DNA of 64,000 nt from CAYZJV01 sp049310885 (GCF_049310885.1 NZ_JBMDYO010000010.1:7031-71030); one strand, 5' to 3'. Positions 43,007 to 53,345 are shown, numbered from the stretch's first letter. Program-made: numbers and translations. Notes: generated by a model not told the origin, from the letters alone.

Positions 43007-46000
43007 CAGAGAGCAACCTGGACCTTGTAGCCGGCTCATTCCTCCCGATAGGGGGACTACCGAAATCTGGACAGGAATCCGTTCTTGCAAAGCCCCTACA
43101 TGGCTGATGATTCCCACGAGTTTGCCTTGGTTGCGTAGTGCACTGAGTGCATCAAGAGCCATTTCCAGTGTTTGCTCATCCAACGTACCGAAACCTTCAT
43201 CCAAGAACAGTGAATCGACCTGCACTTTACTACTAGCAATCGTTGAGAGTCCGAGAGAAAGGGCAAGGCTGACGAGAAAGCTTTCTCCTCCCGAAAGATT
43301 CTTGGATGAACGAATCTGTCCTGCCTGGTAGAGATCGACTACCGCAACATCAAGAGGCCTCTCGGGGTCCGGGGATAAAAGATAGCGGTTTGTTAGGGTT
43401 TTCAGATGCTCATTCGCATGAGCAATGAGAAGTTCAAAGGTCAAACCTTGGGCAAAGTTTCGGAATTTCTTTCCATCATGACTGCCAATAAGTGTATTGA
43501 GACGATCATATTCCCAGAAAACCTGTCTCTGTTTTTCAATCGCTTCGCCTTTTTGGGAATACAGAGTCCGCATTTCCCCATCATTGGCAAGTCGTTCACT
43601 GATAGCTCCCTTACGCTGGCTTAGCCGAGAACGTTCATTCTTGGCATATGCAAGCACTTCTTGGAGTTTCTCCATTGTCCAATGCCCATCTTTTTTTGAC
43701 TCTGTATCAGCAAGTTGCCGCTCGATCTGTGAGATCCGCCTATGGGTATCAATCCTACGTTGATCGAAATCATCGATCGTCTTTTTCAACTCCTGGCGCT
43801 TTTCAGCATCAATCCTCGATTGGATAAAATCCTCTTCTTTCTCGAATCCGTTCCCAAGCAGAGCTTTTTCGAACATCTCTTTCGCTTGTCCGACAGACAC
43901 CGAGTAATCCGAAAGTCGCTCCTTTGTCGTAGAATACGCTTGTTCGGCCAATTGTTTCTTTTGCAAAAGTTCGGATAGCGCTTTCTGCTGCTTCTCATTG
44001 GCAGTATCGGCTTCATTGAGAGCCTCTTGAAGCGTTTGTTCCCATACCCCTACACTCTTCTCTCCAAATAACTCGTATAAGGAGTGACTCAGTGCATCTA
44101 CTTCAGATCTATATTCTCGTAAACGCCTACGAATAACTGCAATGCCTTTATCAGAATCGACTTTGGATTCATATTGCAGGGAAAGCTCTTTATCGGCTTG
44201 AGCCTTCTTCCCCACTTCCACCTCCAAAGCCCTACTTTGATCACCGTAGGATTGGGCTCGTTGGTCAAGTATTTGGATAGTAGATTCGAGGGATTCGACT
44301 GTCGGATTTCCATCGACAAAAGGAGCGATCATAACACGAATCTGATCCCAGAGGTGGTCACACTGCCTCTGGCTCTCCGATTGATGACTTATAGTGTCTT
44401 GAACCTGAATATCTAATGACGCGATCTGCTTTTCGAGCGATGATAGCGTCGCCTTCTGTCCGCTACCCGATTGTCTCAATTGGCCTAATGACTGTTCCAA
44501 TTGTTGGAGACTTTTCTCCTCTTTTCCCAGCTGGCCTAGCAATACATGAATTTCCTGCAAACGGGAGTTACTCTCATCATGGTTGGGAGCATTACCCTCA
44601 AGGAAAGGATGCTCGATTGAGCCACATAAGGGACAAGGCTTTCCCGCTTCCAATTGCTCGCGTTGTTTTTCCAGTGCTGTTATCCGAGCCAGAAGGAGAA
44701 TTTTCTCCTGAAGGTGTTCCATCTCCTTTTCAAGTTCTGCCCTTGTTGTATCGGCAAGAAGGTTGGAAATATGATTCTTTATCCCTTCCATCCGTTGAAG
44801 AAGAATTTTCTCTTCATCGTCCGTTCTTCCAATCGCTACAGAGAGCTCATCCCTATCAGACCTCAGAATAGCCAACGTTCTCTCGATGGATTCGGATCTT
44901 TCTCTTTCAAGAGAAAGCTGTGATTGTAATGCAACCAATCGCACCGAGAGCTCCCTTATCTTAGGTAATAGCGAATCGAGCTGTCTGTCTTCGATGTGTG
45001 ATCCCAACCACGAGCGGATTCGACTTATAGTCTTTTCCGATTCCTGTTGTTCATGTGAATACCGAGATATTTTATGCAGCAAGGTCCTTCGTTTTACCAG
45101 CGCTACCGTGAGATCCCTTCTTTTTTCATCGGCATTCGTTTGGATGTGTAAAAGATCGTTGGCAAGCTTGCGGCCTTGTAACAAGATAGGCTGTGCTTCT
45201 ATCAATCTACCGCGCGCTTCATCCCGCTCTTTTTCTGTCTTGTCCGCCTCGGCCTGTGCCGTATCCAATAGATCTGTGGTAGTGGATAACTCGAGATTGA
45301 TTTTCTGTAGTCGATCACACTCTCTCCTCTCTGAATCAAGAAGGGCTTGCAACGAATCGTACAGAGGTTGAATTTCAAGGGCTTGCAGTGAGAGTAGGTA
45401 AGATTCACGGATTGGAAGAATACTCTTTTCCTCCAATTCCAGTTCTTTTCGCACAGCATATAGGCTATCACGGTCACGCTGTAAAGATGTTATTAGATCC
45501 AATACTCCTATGGCGGAATTCACAGCGGTATAGTAGCGCTCGATAGCCTGCTCCCAATGAGAGATTATGGTCAGTTCGTTATCCAGATTCTCGCGTTCAT
45601 CCTGCGCCAATGGTTTGAAAGCCTTCGCCTCCGCTATCAGTTTTTCAAGCTCCTCCAGCTGTTCCCGCCGCTTCGTATGGACTAGCTGCGAAATCCGAGA
45701 ATAGATCTCTGTACCGGTAATCTGTTCTAGGATGGGAGACCTTTGGTCTGCATCGGCATGGAGAAATGCGGCGAAATCTCCTTGGGCCAACAACATGGAT
45801 CGAGTGAAACGTTCAAAGGTCATTCCGGTAAGGCGTTCTACGGCCTGGGCAACTTCCCGTTTTTTGCTATGGAGAATCTTTCCCTCTGTAATATCGGCAA
45901 TCTCGTGCTGGGAATTCACTAGGTTACCATCGATTCTGTTATTTGCCTTATGTTGTTCCCACGAACATCGGTAAACACCGTGACGAGTTTCGAATGTGAC

Positions 46001-46246
46001 TTCGGCATAGCAATTCGTCCGCTGCCTACTCATGATTTCATTCGACTGCCCACCTATAGACTCCAATCGTGGTGTTCTCCCATAGAGCGCAAGGCAGATG
46101 GCATCCAAAATTGTCGATTTTCCCGAACCGGTGGGTCCAATTATTGCGAAGATCCCATCATTCACGAACTCCCTGGAACTGAAGTCAATCTCCCATTCTC
46201 CGTATAGTGAATTTAGGTTGGAAAAACGTAATCCCAGGATTCTCAC
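42998..46246 (-). CDS. sbcC: Exonuclease subunit SbcC (Rad50-like ATPase)
   Basis: A 1082-residue SMC-like protein that, with SbcD, opens DNA hairpins and processes ends. Walker A is GPTGSGKST (38-46). Long coiled coils flank a zinc hook CPLCG near residue 535. The signature NLSGGESFLVSLALSLGL and Walker B LFLDEGFGTLD (near 1020) are at the C-terminus. The start overlaps sbcD by 4 bases. Confidence 0.95.
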   Translation of the reverse strand: MRILGLRFSNLNSLYGEWEIDFSSREFVNDGIFAIIGPTGSGKSTILDAICLALYGRTPRLESIGGQSNEIMSRQRTNCYAEVTFETRHGVYRCSWEQHKANNRIDGNLVNSQHEIADITEGKILHSKKREVAQAVERLTGMTFERFTRSMLLAQGDFAAFLHADADQRSPILEQITGTEIYSRISQLVHTKRREQLEELEKLIAEAKAFKPLAQDERENLDNELTIISHWEQAIERYYTAVNSAIGVLDLITSLQRDRDSLYAVRKELELEEKSILPIRESYLLSLQALEIQPLYDSLQALLDSERRECDRLQKINLELSTTTDLLDTAQAEADKTEKERDEARGRLIEAQPILLQGRKLANDLLHIQTNADEKRRDLTVALVKRRTLLHKISRYSHEQQESEKTISRIRSWLGSHIEDRQLDSLLPKIRELSVRLVALQSQLSLERERSESIERTLAILRSDRDELSVAIGRTDDEEKILLQRMEGIKNHISNLLADTTRAELEKEMEHLQEKILLLARITALEKQREQLEAGKPCPLCGSIEHPFLEGNAPNHDESNSRLQEIHVLLGQLGKEEKSLQQLEQSLGQLRQSGSGQKATLSSLEKQIASLDIQVQDTISHQSESQRQCDHLWDQIRVMIAPFVDGNPTVESLESTIQILDQRAQSYGDQSRALEVEVGKKAQADKELSLQYESKVDSDKGIAVIRRRLREYRSEVDALSHSLYELFGEKSVGVWEQTLQEALNEADTANEKQQKALSELLQKKQLAEQAYSTTKERLSDYSVSVGQAKEMFEKALLGNGFEKEEDFIQSRIDAEKRQELKKTIDDFDQRRIDTHRRISQIERQLADTESKKDGHWTMEKLQEVLAYAKNERSRLSQRKGAISERLANDGEMRTLYSQKGEAIEKQRQVFWEYDRLNTLIGSHDGKKFRNFAQGLTFELLIAHANEHLKTLTNRYLLSPDPERPLDVAVVDLYQAGQIRSSKNLSGGESFLVSLALSLGLSTIASSKVQVDSLFLDEGFGTLDEQTLEMALDALSALRNQGKLVGIISHVGALQERIPVQISVVPLSGGMSRLQGPGCSLLS

Positions 46247-47466
46247 GTTTGCTCCTCCTGAAGAGAGAAGAGAATCTTCTCATACAAAGTAGTAAGCAAT
46301 TCAGCCTCCCCATTCTCCAAATCCTCAGAGGACAATCTTCTTCGGAAAACCTCCCGCTCATCTAGATCATCCAAGGTTTGCTGCCAAGAGTCGGGATGCA
46401 GGACATGGTCGGTCAGCCTGATATTTTCCAAACGAAGGATTTCGACACCACTGCCTTCGACAATTCTATCCAGATGTTCTCTCAGGACTGAAGGAGAAAG
46501 GGTCCCATCGTAGGAGACTTCGACCCACACACTACGATCTACAGCGGTCAATGTTTGCAATTGGGTCTCGATCTCTTCCAGGCTTCCAGATATTTTCTGT
46601 AGCTTCTGGAATGTGGGAACATCGATTGTCTCGATAACAGGAAAAAGTGAATCGGGTTGAAAATCGACTAGTACTACCTGTTTCTGTTGGTTAGCCTCGC
46701 CGAATCCCATGGGAAGTGGAGACCCCGAATAACGCACCGTCTCCCTTTTCCCCACGATTTGTGGTACATGGAGATGTCCCAAGGCAACATAATCGGCCTC
46801 GGAATCGAATAAGGATGAGGACACTTCAGCCGCTGTTCCCACATACAGGTCTCGTACCCCATCACCATTGGCGATCTTACCTCCTGTCGTGAAAAGATGA
46901 CCTGTCACGATAAGAGGAAGATCTTTACCGATCTTTTTCCGCAGAGCCTTCGCTTTCTCCTGGATAAGAGCATAATGGGCGCCTATTCCCGCAACCAGAC
47001 GTTGGGCTTTCTCATTCGGTGAGCCTTCAATACTATCGCGGACGTCACGATCACGAAGGAAGGGAACCGCACAAACAATAGCCTGAGGCTGACCATGTAT
47101 ATCACTAAGGAGGATCACCTCTTCTTCGGGCTCCTTTGGGCAAGAACCGAAGACATGGACACCAATGCTTTCCAAAACCTGTTTGGGGGCATCTAACATC
47201 GAGGGTGAGTCGTGGTTTCCTCCTGTGACGACTACATGAGTGCAACCAGAATCGATCACCTTACGTAAGAACGAGTAGTAGATCTCTTGGCTTTTGTTTC
47301 CTGGAGAGATGGTATCGAATATATCGCCGCACACCAAAAGGAGATCCACCTTCCTATTGACCATAGTATCAGCCAACCAGGATAGGAAGGCTGTATGCTC
47401 CTCGTGCCGCCTTTTGTCGTAGAGAGTACGGCCGATATGCCAGTCGGAAGTGTGTAGTACTCTCAC
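46243..47466 (-). CDS. sbcD: Exonuclease subunit SbcD (Mre11-like nuclease)
   Basis: A 407-residue metallophosphoesterase. Mn-ligand motifs are TSDWHIG, VCGDIFDT, GGNHDSP, VTGHLFTTGG and VALGHLHVPQ. It forms a complex with SbcC. It overlaps sbcC and the NusG-like gene by 4 bases each (ATGA). Confidence 0.96.
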   Translation of the reverse strand: MRVLHTSDWHIGRTLYDKRRHEEHTAFLSWLADTMVNRKVDLLLVCGDIFDTISPGNKSQEIYYSFLRKVIDSGCTHVVVTGGNHDSPSMLDAPKQVLESIGVHVFGSCPKEPEEEVILLSDIHGQPQAIVCAVPFLRDRDVRDSIEGSPNEKAQRLVAGIGAHYALIQEKAKALRKKIGKDLPLIVTGHLFTTGGKIANGDGVRDLYVGTAAEVSSSLFDSEADYVALGHLHVPQIVGKRETVRYSGSPLPMGFGEANQQKQVVLVDFQPDSLFPVIETIDVPTFQKLQKISGSLEEIETQLQTLTAVDRSVWVEVSYDGTLSPSVLREHLDRIVEGSGVEILRLENIRLTDHVLHPDSWQQTLDDLDEREVFRRRLSSEDLENGEAELLTTLYEKILFSLQEEQT

Positions 47467-48008
47467 CCTCTCGGTTTCTCCTCTTCCTCCGTAGCATCAA
47501 TCACGTTGATACTCAGGTTGACCCGTCTTTCTGAACCGGCGAACATGAATCCGACCACAACCCGCTTATGGTGACGATCAAGTTTCACAATACGCCCTTC
47601 CATATCCTTCAATGGGCCATCAAGGACTTTGACGATTTGACCGTGTTTGAATACGACCGTACTGGGTACAAATTTCCCACCATGGTTGTAGACCCACATA
47701 GCATACTGCATATCGCCGGAGCGCAATTCCATGGTGTTATCGGGATTACGAAGGATCTTATAGGCTTCACGTTCCTGTCTTATTATGAAGAGAGGGAATG
47801 GGATCTCATCCTGCAGATAGATGAATACATAGCCAGGAAGCAACGGTTGTTCGACCCTTTTCCATTGGCCTTGCTTGCGTTGGTTCATCAATCTTGTCGG
47901 ATAGATGACCTCGAGTTCCATATCGAAGTAGTCGCGCATATCTTTTTTCAGGAGCTTGACCAGCTTGGCCTCGGCTCCTGTCTTGCAATAGAGACAATAT
48001 GCTTTCAT
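47463..48008 (-). CDS. NusG paralogue (LoaP/UpxY-like antiterminator)
   Basis: A 181-residue NusG-family protein. An N-terminal NGN domain (AYCLYCKTGAEAKLVKLL, then PLLPGYVFIYL) is followed by a KOW domain near the C-terminus (KHGQIVKVLDGPLKDMEGRIVKLDRHHKRVVV). It differs from housekeeping NusG in the NGN start and in its place beside a polysaccharide gene. LoaP/UpxY/RfaH paralogues bind RNA polymerase and let it pass terminators in long surface or natural-product operons. It overlaps both neighbours by 4 bases, so it is embedded in the operon rather than leading it. Confidence 0.85.
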   Translation of the reverse strand: MKAYCLYCKTGAEAKLVKLLKKDMRDYFDMELEVIYPTRLMNQRKQGQWKRVEQPLLPGYVFIYLQDEIPFPLFIIRQEREAYKILRNPDNTMELRSGDMQYAMWVYNHGGKFVPSTVVFKHGQIVKVLDGPLKDMEGRIVKLDRHHKRVVVGFMFAGSERRVNLSINVIDATEEEEKPRG

Positions 48009-49846
48009 AGACTACTACCCGTTCCAACTCCTCCTTGATAGGTGAATTCGGGAACTAAGTCACGGAGGATACCAACAAGCTGTTGCGGTTCCATGGTATA
48101 GACGGACTGAATAAATTGCTCGAATTCTTCCCTTCTCAAGGTACCGTTCACTATCGCCTTGAAAACCTTCGGGTTATCGGTAGGAATGGTCTTATCTTTA
48201 TCGCTGAGCTTCTCCTCGTAGAGCTTTTCTCCTGGACGAAGCCCGGTTATGATGACTTCGCTTCTTCCATCGCCAAAATATTTGACCAGTCGTTGGGCAA
48301 AGTCGTAGATATTGACCTGCTCTCCCATATCAAGGACCATAACCTCTCCTCCGGTTCCAAGAGCTCCGGCTAGGAATACAAGGCTGACCGCCTCAGGTAT
48401 GGTCATGAAGAAACGGATAATCCTCTTGTCGGTCACTGTTATAGGTAAGCCGGCACGCATTTGTTCCAAGAAAAGGGGCAACATGGAACCACGGCTACCT
48501 AAGACATTTCCAAATCTCACACAAACAATTTCTGTCTCCCGGGTACTGAGCATACTGGCGACCATTTCCGCGACCCGTTTGGTAGCACCCATGACATTGG
48601 TAGGATTAACAGCCTTATCGGTCGATACGAGGATACATTTATCTGCCGAATAGTCGATAGCGGAACGCAATACGTTGTAGGTACCACCAACATTGGTTCG
48701 TACCGCCTCCTCTGGATAATATTCCATCATTGGAACATGTTTATAAGCTGCCGCATGGAAGACGATCTCCGGATGATATTTCTCAAACACCCGACTTACC
48801 TTAGTGGCATTTCGGACATCACATACAATAGGCATGATCGTTTCGCTGAATTCGGCCTGGTATTTGTGTAGCTGCAGTGAAAGATCGTGCAACTCAGTCT
48901 CATCGATATCGAGCAGCAAGAGTTGGGCTGGTTGATAACTGAGCAGTTGGCGGGAAATTTCACTACCGATGGAACCTCCAGCTCCAGTTACTAGAATCCT
49001 CTTGCCGTTTACCATCTCTTGCACAGGAGTCTTATTGAAAGTAATAGGACTTCTTCCAAGGAGGTCGTCGAAGTTTATCGAACGGATATCGGCTACGCTT
49101 TTCCTCCCCTGCTCCATTTCAAATAACGAAGGTACGATCTTGGTCTCTATGCCGAATTTTTCTGCGACATCTAGAGACTTGCGCATCTTCTCGCTTGAGA
49201 GGTCGGTGATCGCCAATATAAGAACCTCTGCCTGGCTACTACGGACAATTTCGGTAAGATTATCGATCGGTCCGAGTACAGTAAGACCACCAACGATTGA
49301 ATGTTGTTTGGCGGGGTCGTCATCAACGAATCCCACAAGATGGTAGGGAAGCTTCTTTTTATAGAACTGCCGTGCGAGCTGCAATCCAATTTCTCCAGCA
49401 CCATATACCAGAGTACGTGGATAACCGTTACCAGTCGCCACCCGAACATGGTAACTGAACAACATCCGATAGACGATTCGATAACCGAGCAAAAAGAGTA
49501 CGGTATAGGAAACGTAGACACTGGTAAGTCGGAAAGCGAAGGCAAAGTCCTTCATCTGTGTCAAAACTATTACAAGAATTACCAGCGATGAGAGTAATAA
49601 GGCGCTTGCTCCACGGACAGCCAAGTCGAGAGAACTGTCCACAATCCGGATATTGTAGATCCTAAAAGCCATCAAGAATGCAACCTGCATAAGAATGATG
49701 GCGAATATGGGGATTATATTAGAGTGGATAATCAGGAGATTGGAGGAGACGGCATAGGATGCGAATAGGGCACAACAATAGAGAATCGCTATATCGGCTA
49801 CCGCAAGAATTCCCCGCCTGAGCAACCGCTTCAACCTATTCTTCAT
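48005..49846 (-). CDS. Membrane nucleotide-sugar 4,6-dehydratase (CapD/PglF-like)
   Basis: A 613-residue protein. Four or five N-terminal helices (to ~residue 125) anchor it in the inner membrane. A CoA-binding-like Rossmann domain follows (YGAGEIGLQLARQFY), and then an SDR domain with GAGGSIGSEISRQL, VFHAAAYKHVPMMEYYPEEA and VSTDKAVNPTNVMGATKR. Such enzymes make UDP-4-keto-6-deoxy-sugars for capsule, exopolysaccharide or glycosylation. The start at 49846 has AAGGGG ahead. No other sugar genes are in the window. Confidence 0.93.
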   Translation of the reverse strand: MKNRLKRLLRRGILAVADIAILYCCALFASYAVSSNLLIIHSNIIPIFAIILMQVAFLMAFRIYNIRIVDSSLDLAVRGASALLLSSLVILVIVLTQMKDFAFAFRLTSVYVSYTVLFLLGYRIVYRMLFSYHVRVATGNGYPRTLVYGAGEIGLQLARQFYKKKLPYHLVGFVDDDPAKQHSIVGGLTVLGPIDNLTEIVRSSQAEVLILAITDLSSEKMRKSLDVAEKFGIETKIVPSLFEMEQGRKSVADIRSINFDDLLGRSPITFNKTPVQEMVNGKRILVTGAGGSIGSEISRQLLSYQPAQLLLLDIDETELHDLSLQLHKYQAEFSETIMPIVCDVRNATKVSRVFEKYHPEIVFHAAAYKHVPMMEYYPEEAVRTNVGGTYNVLRSAIDYSADKCILVSTDKAVNPTNVMGATKRVAEMVASMLSTRETEIVCVRFGNVLGSRGSMLPLFLEQMRAGLPITVTDKRIIRFFMTIPEAVSLVFLAGALGTGGEVMVLDMGEQVNIYDFAQRLVKYFGDGRSEVIITGLRPGEKLYEEKLSDKDKTIPTDNPKVFKAIVNGTLRREEFEQFIQSVYTMEPQQLVGILRDLVPEFTYQGGVGTGSSL

Positions 49847-50002
49847 TACTACCCCTTGCATCTCTTGATCTTACTGTCAATTTAATTGACACGCGGTGAC
49901 ATAAGTAGATATCCATCATACTTAAGACGCTGTCATTTTGCAACACAATACAGTAATGAATGGATTACTCGTGTCACCACTTCGGATATTCCTGTGTCTC
50001 CT

Positions 50003-51202
50003 CTACGGGCGAACTCTCTTCGGATAGGACTCCAAAGCTGCCTTCAGGCAAGCCATCGCATACTTGAGATCAACCGTATTAAGTACATACGCTATACGGA
50101 CCTCATCGTGTCCTAAAGTGGGGGTCACATAGAAACCCTCGGCAGGTGCAAGCATGACTGTCTGCCCATTCAATTGGAAATCGCGAAGAAGATAGATACA
50201 GAAATCCTCGGCATCTTCTACAGGTAGCTTAGCAACAAGATAGAAAGCTCCCTTTGGAGATGTGCAGAATACCCCAGGAATTTTCTTCAATTCCTCCACA
50301 AGGAAGTCGCGTCGCTTCTCATATTCAGCTTTCACGATATCCAGATACTCATGAGGAGTCTGGACTGCGGCAAGTGCGGCAACCTGCTCGATATCGGGTG
50401 GACACAATCGTGCCTGAGCAAGCTTCATAGCCCCATCGAGTACCTTATGGTTCTTACTTACTAAGGTACCGATCCGCGCTCCGCACATGCTGTAACGTTT
50501 GGAGAATGAATCTACAACAATTACACGATCAGCATATTCGGGATAACTGAGGACACTAGTAAAATCCTTCCCATCGTAACAAAATTCCCTGTAGACTTCA
50601 TCGACAATAAGGAAGATATCATGTTCCCGAACAAGTTCAAGGATTTGATGCAATTCATCATCCGTATAAATATGTCCGGTAGGATTGTTGGGACTACAAA
50701 GCAGTATTCCCCGAGTCTTCTCGGTGATCTGGGCTTTGAAATGATCGATATCGGGAAGCGTGAATCCGTCGGCGATATTCGAGGTGACTGGCTTGAGTAC
50801 GACACTCGCACCATGGGCAAATGCCCCTACATTGGTGTAATAGGGCTCTGGGATAATAATTTCATCTTCCGGATCACACAATGTCATGAAGACAAACTGC
50901 AAGGCTTCACTTCCACCAGTAGTAATCATAAGATCTTCGGGCGAAATATCCACACCGAAACTCTTGTAGTAAGAAGGTAAAGCCTCCCTGAGTTCCAAAT
51001 CTCCTTCACTTTGTCCATAAGCAATTATTTGTGCTCCATAGTTTTGGACAGCTTTGATGACTTGAGGAGGAGTCTTTATGTCGGGTTGACCGATATTGAG
51101 ATGAAAAACATGAATTCCCCGTCTTTTCGCATCATTAGCGTAGGGAACGAGTCTCCTGATAGGTGAAGCTTGAAATCCTGATATTCTTTCTGACATCCGC
51201 AT
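50003..51202 (-). CDS. Aspartate-aminotransferase-like PLP enzyme
   Basis: A 399-residue class-I aminotransferase. It has NIGQPDIKTP, TTGGSEALQFVFM, IPEPYYTNVG, CSPNNPTGHIY, LIVDEVYREF, VVDSFSKRYSMCGARIG with the PLP lysine, and a C-terminal APAEGFYVTP and RIAYV. The substrate cannot be fixed from sequence; aspartate or aromatic/branched-chain amino acids are possible. AGGAG stands 8 bases before the ATG. Confidence 0.9.
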   Translation of the reverse strand: MRMSERISGFQASPIRRLVPYANDAKRRGIHVFHLNIGQPDIKTPPQVIKAVQNYGAQIIAYGQSEGDLELREALPSYYKSFGVDISPEDLMITTGGSEALQFVFMTLCDPEDEIIIPEPYYTNVGAFAHGASVVLKPVTSNIADGFTLPDIDHFKAQITEKTRGILLCSPNNPTGHIYTDDELHQILELVREHDIFLIVDEVYREFCYDGKDFTSVLSYPEYADRVIVVDSFSKRYSMCGARIGTLVSKNHKVLDGAMKLAQARLCPPDIEQVAALAAVQTPHEYLDIVKAEYEKRRDFLVEELKKIPGVFCTSPKGAFYLVAKLPVEDAEDFCIYLLRDFQLNGQTVMLAPAEGFYVTPTLGHDEVRIAYVLNTVDLKYAMACLKAALESYPKRVRP

Positions 51203-51295
51203 GGTTCTTTCTCCTGATAGGTACAGTTTTACGCGACTCCGTCACGCATTGGCGGGGCCTTTCGACCAGCCGAGGAGAGGGTTTCCCAGGAATCG

Positions 51296-52588
51296 CTATT
51301 TGCGGTCCCGGTAGACTTCCTTGCTCCCCGGCGATGGAGCCTGCGGATTTGCCTGACTCATATCGACGAAGCGGTGTATGAATTGCCGGTTGTCCAAAAG
51401 TGGACTGAGCGGTCTTCCATGGTGCAATCTACTAATAACTCTGGCGAAGAGCTCGGTTACGTCAGCCTGTACGAACCACTCTTTGTCGGTAAGTGATTTA
51501 TCATGGAACACAGCGTTGGTACCAATTACCCGATAGAAGACCCCTTCCCGATAAGCCTTATCGAACTCTTCCCTGGCATTGCCATTGAAGAATGGAAGGC
51601 TGACCAGACAGATTATCCTCTTTGCTCCAAGACTCCTCAATTCCCGCATCGCTATCAACAACGTTCCGCCGGTACCGATCATATCATCGGCCATGAGGAC
51701 CGTCTTTCCCTTCACATCTCCCAAGAGACTGATACTTCTGATATTCGATCTACTGGCATCCTTACTCACGATAGAGTAATCGCGCTCTTTATAGAGCATG
51801 GCCAATGGGCGGTGGAGAGCTTCTGCATAGAATTTATTGCGCTGTACGGCTCCGGTATCGGGACTCACCACGACAAGATCGGGATCACTGAAATCAATAA
51901 TCCGATGCAATTTGATCAAAGCCTGGTAACTGGCATGGAGATTCTCCAAATGGGTCTGATTGAAGCAATTCTCAATCTCCCTCGAATGAATATCCAAGGT
52001 AATGATACGTTCTACACCCATATTCTCGCACATACGTCCGAACATAGCCGCTGTAAGGGCTTCCCTTCCACTCTTCTTATGCTGTCTCGCATACGGATAG
52101 GTGGGAAGGACTAGTGTAACGCTCTCTACACCCGCATTCTTCAAAGCATTGATGGTGGTGAAAAGGAACATGAGATGGTCGTTTATCGACACATGCACAG
52201 CTTCATCACAGCCTGCGAGCTTGATAGGATACTGGTTTGCCATATCATAGACGATGAACATCCTCAATCCACGCACAGCCTGCAGAATCTCCGCCTTCAC
52301 CTCGCCATTGGCAAACTTAGTATATTTTACAGGAATCTCAAAATCGGGGCAGGTATAAGCTTTCGGTTTTCGTCCCCTGGGAATCTTCTTGCTGATCATA
52401 TCGTCATTAAGGGTAACCACATCGAGCAGCTGTTCGGGTGTCATGTTGTGCCGTTTCACCAACGCTGCGCTCAACTTCTGATATCGATCCAGATACAATC
52501 TACGCAGGTGTTTGACAACCTTTCCAGCGAAATATTCGGAGCCGGGACCGGCTATGACTCCCAGCTTGTGTGGCTTGACGATACTCAT
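51296..52588 (-). CDS. prs: Ribose-phosphate pyrophosphokinase, enlarged form
   Basis: A 430-residue PRPP synthetase, about 110 residues longer than the usual ~315. The PRPP-binding loop is present as VLMADDMIGTGGTL, the pyrophosphate region as FANGEV, PTYPYARQHKKSGREALTA, TLDIHSREI and VVSPDTGAVQRNKFY. An insertion of about 55 residues (~30-85, rich in Lys) separates the N-terminal strand from FANGEV, and the C-terminus has an extra tail. PRPP feeds NadC, histidine and nucleotide synthesis. Confidence 0.92.
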   Translation of the reverse strand: MSIVKPHKLGVIAGPGSEYFAGKVVKHLRRLYLDRYQKLSAALVKRHNMTPEQLLDVVTLNDDMISKKIPRGRKPKAYTCPDFEIPVKYTKFANGEVKAEILQAVRGLRMFIVYDMANQYPIKLAGCDEAVHVSINDHLMFLFTTINALKNAGVESVTLVLPTYPYARQHKKSGREALTAAMFGRMCENMGVERIITLDIHSREIENCFNQTHLENLHASYQALIKLHRIIDFSDPDLVVVSPDTGAVQRNKFYAEALHRPLAMLYKERDYSIVSKDASRSNIRSISLLGDVKGKTVLMADDMIGTGGTLLIAMRELRSLGAKRIICLVSLPFFNGNAREEFDKAYREGVFYRVIGTNAVFHDKSLTDKEWFVQADVTELFARVISRLHHGRPLSPLLDNRQFIHRFVDMSQANPQAPSPGSKEVYRDRK

Positions 52589-52729
52589 GGCTGTACTCTA
52601 CCACAATCATCTCTTTTGATTCAACTCTCAGAATACTATTGAAGGACCATATCGAATTTTTGAAATTAACCATATTTTATGCATTATCATCCTATATGTA
52701 ACATTTCTATCCCATTTAGGTTATACTTT

Positions 52730-52742
52730 TGTTATCATAACA
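52730..52742. promoter_or_regulatory. 13-bp palindrome upstream of the exported barrel-like protein
   Basis: TGTTATCATAACA is a perfect palindrome around a central C, 55 bases before the next start and overlapping the likely promoter zone (TTATACTTTTG). It may be an operator for the gene at 52797; the cognate regulator is unknown. Confidence 0.35.
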
Positions 52743-52796
52743 AACTTAGACCAATAATCCGGTCAAAGTTTTGCAACGATCATAGGAGGATAACGT

Positions 52797-53345
52797 ATGG
52801 GAAACAGACACAAGATAATCATCATAGCAATAGTGGCAATGTTCATACTTACGCCACTGTCCGCCCGTGCCAACGATTCATTGGCCATTGGCGTACAGGG
52901 AGGATTTCTCGCAACTGGTGCTGTAATCGATATCCCCTTGGGCCCAATCGTCGTGAATGCTGGAGTAAACTATCCAGCCGGATGGCTTTATATACGGACA
53001 TTGTCCGAATCTGACAGCACCTTTGATGATCTGGTGGACCCCTACTTCACCGTTACTGCGGATGTGACCGCTCCCATTCCCCTAGGCGATAATTTCGATC
53101 TGAAGATCGGCGCTAGTACATTGGCCTTCACCGATTTCACCAGTGGGATGTTCGGCGTCGCAGGTGCGGCACTGAAGGGAGAGTACTGGATACCTGAAAA
53201 GACCACCGGGCTCTTCGTGAATCTCAATATTCCAATCATGCTCTATGTTGTCGGTGAGGATACTCCATTCAGTGCTATCATCAGTCCGTGGTTGCCTTTG
53301 GCAGGACTCTTCACTACCACAGCTGGAGTACTTTGGACATTCTGA
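52797..53345 (+). CDS. Exported beta-barrel-like protein of unknown function
   Basis: A 182-residue protein. Residues 1-25 form a clear signal peptide (KIIIIAIVAMFILTPLSARA, cut after ARA). The rest alternates hydrophobic and polar residues in short strands with many Gly and Thr, as in small outer-membrane barrels, and ends in aromatic Trp-Thr-Phe as do many outer-membrane proteins. GGAGG stands 7 bases before the ATG. No named family is recognised. Confidence 0.7.
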   Translation: MGNRHKIIIIAIVAMFILTPLSARANDSLAIGVQGGFLATGAVIDIPLGPIVVNAGVNYPAGWLYIRTLSESDSTFDDLVDPYFTVTADVTAPIPLGDNFDLKIGASTLAFTDFTSGMFGVAGAALKGEYWIPEKTTGLFVNLNIPIMLYVVGEDTPFSAIISPWLPLAGLFTTTAGVLWTF

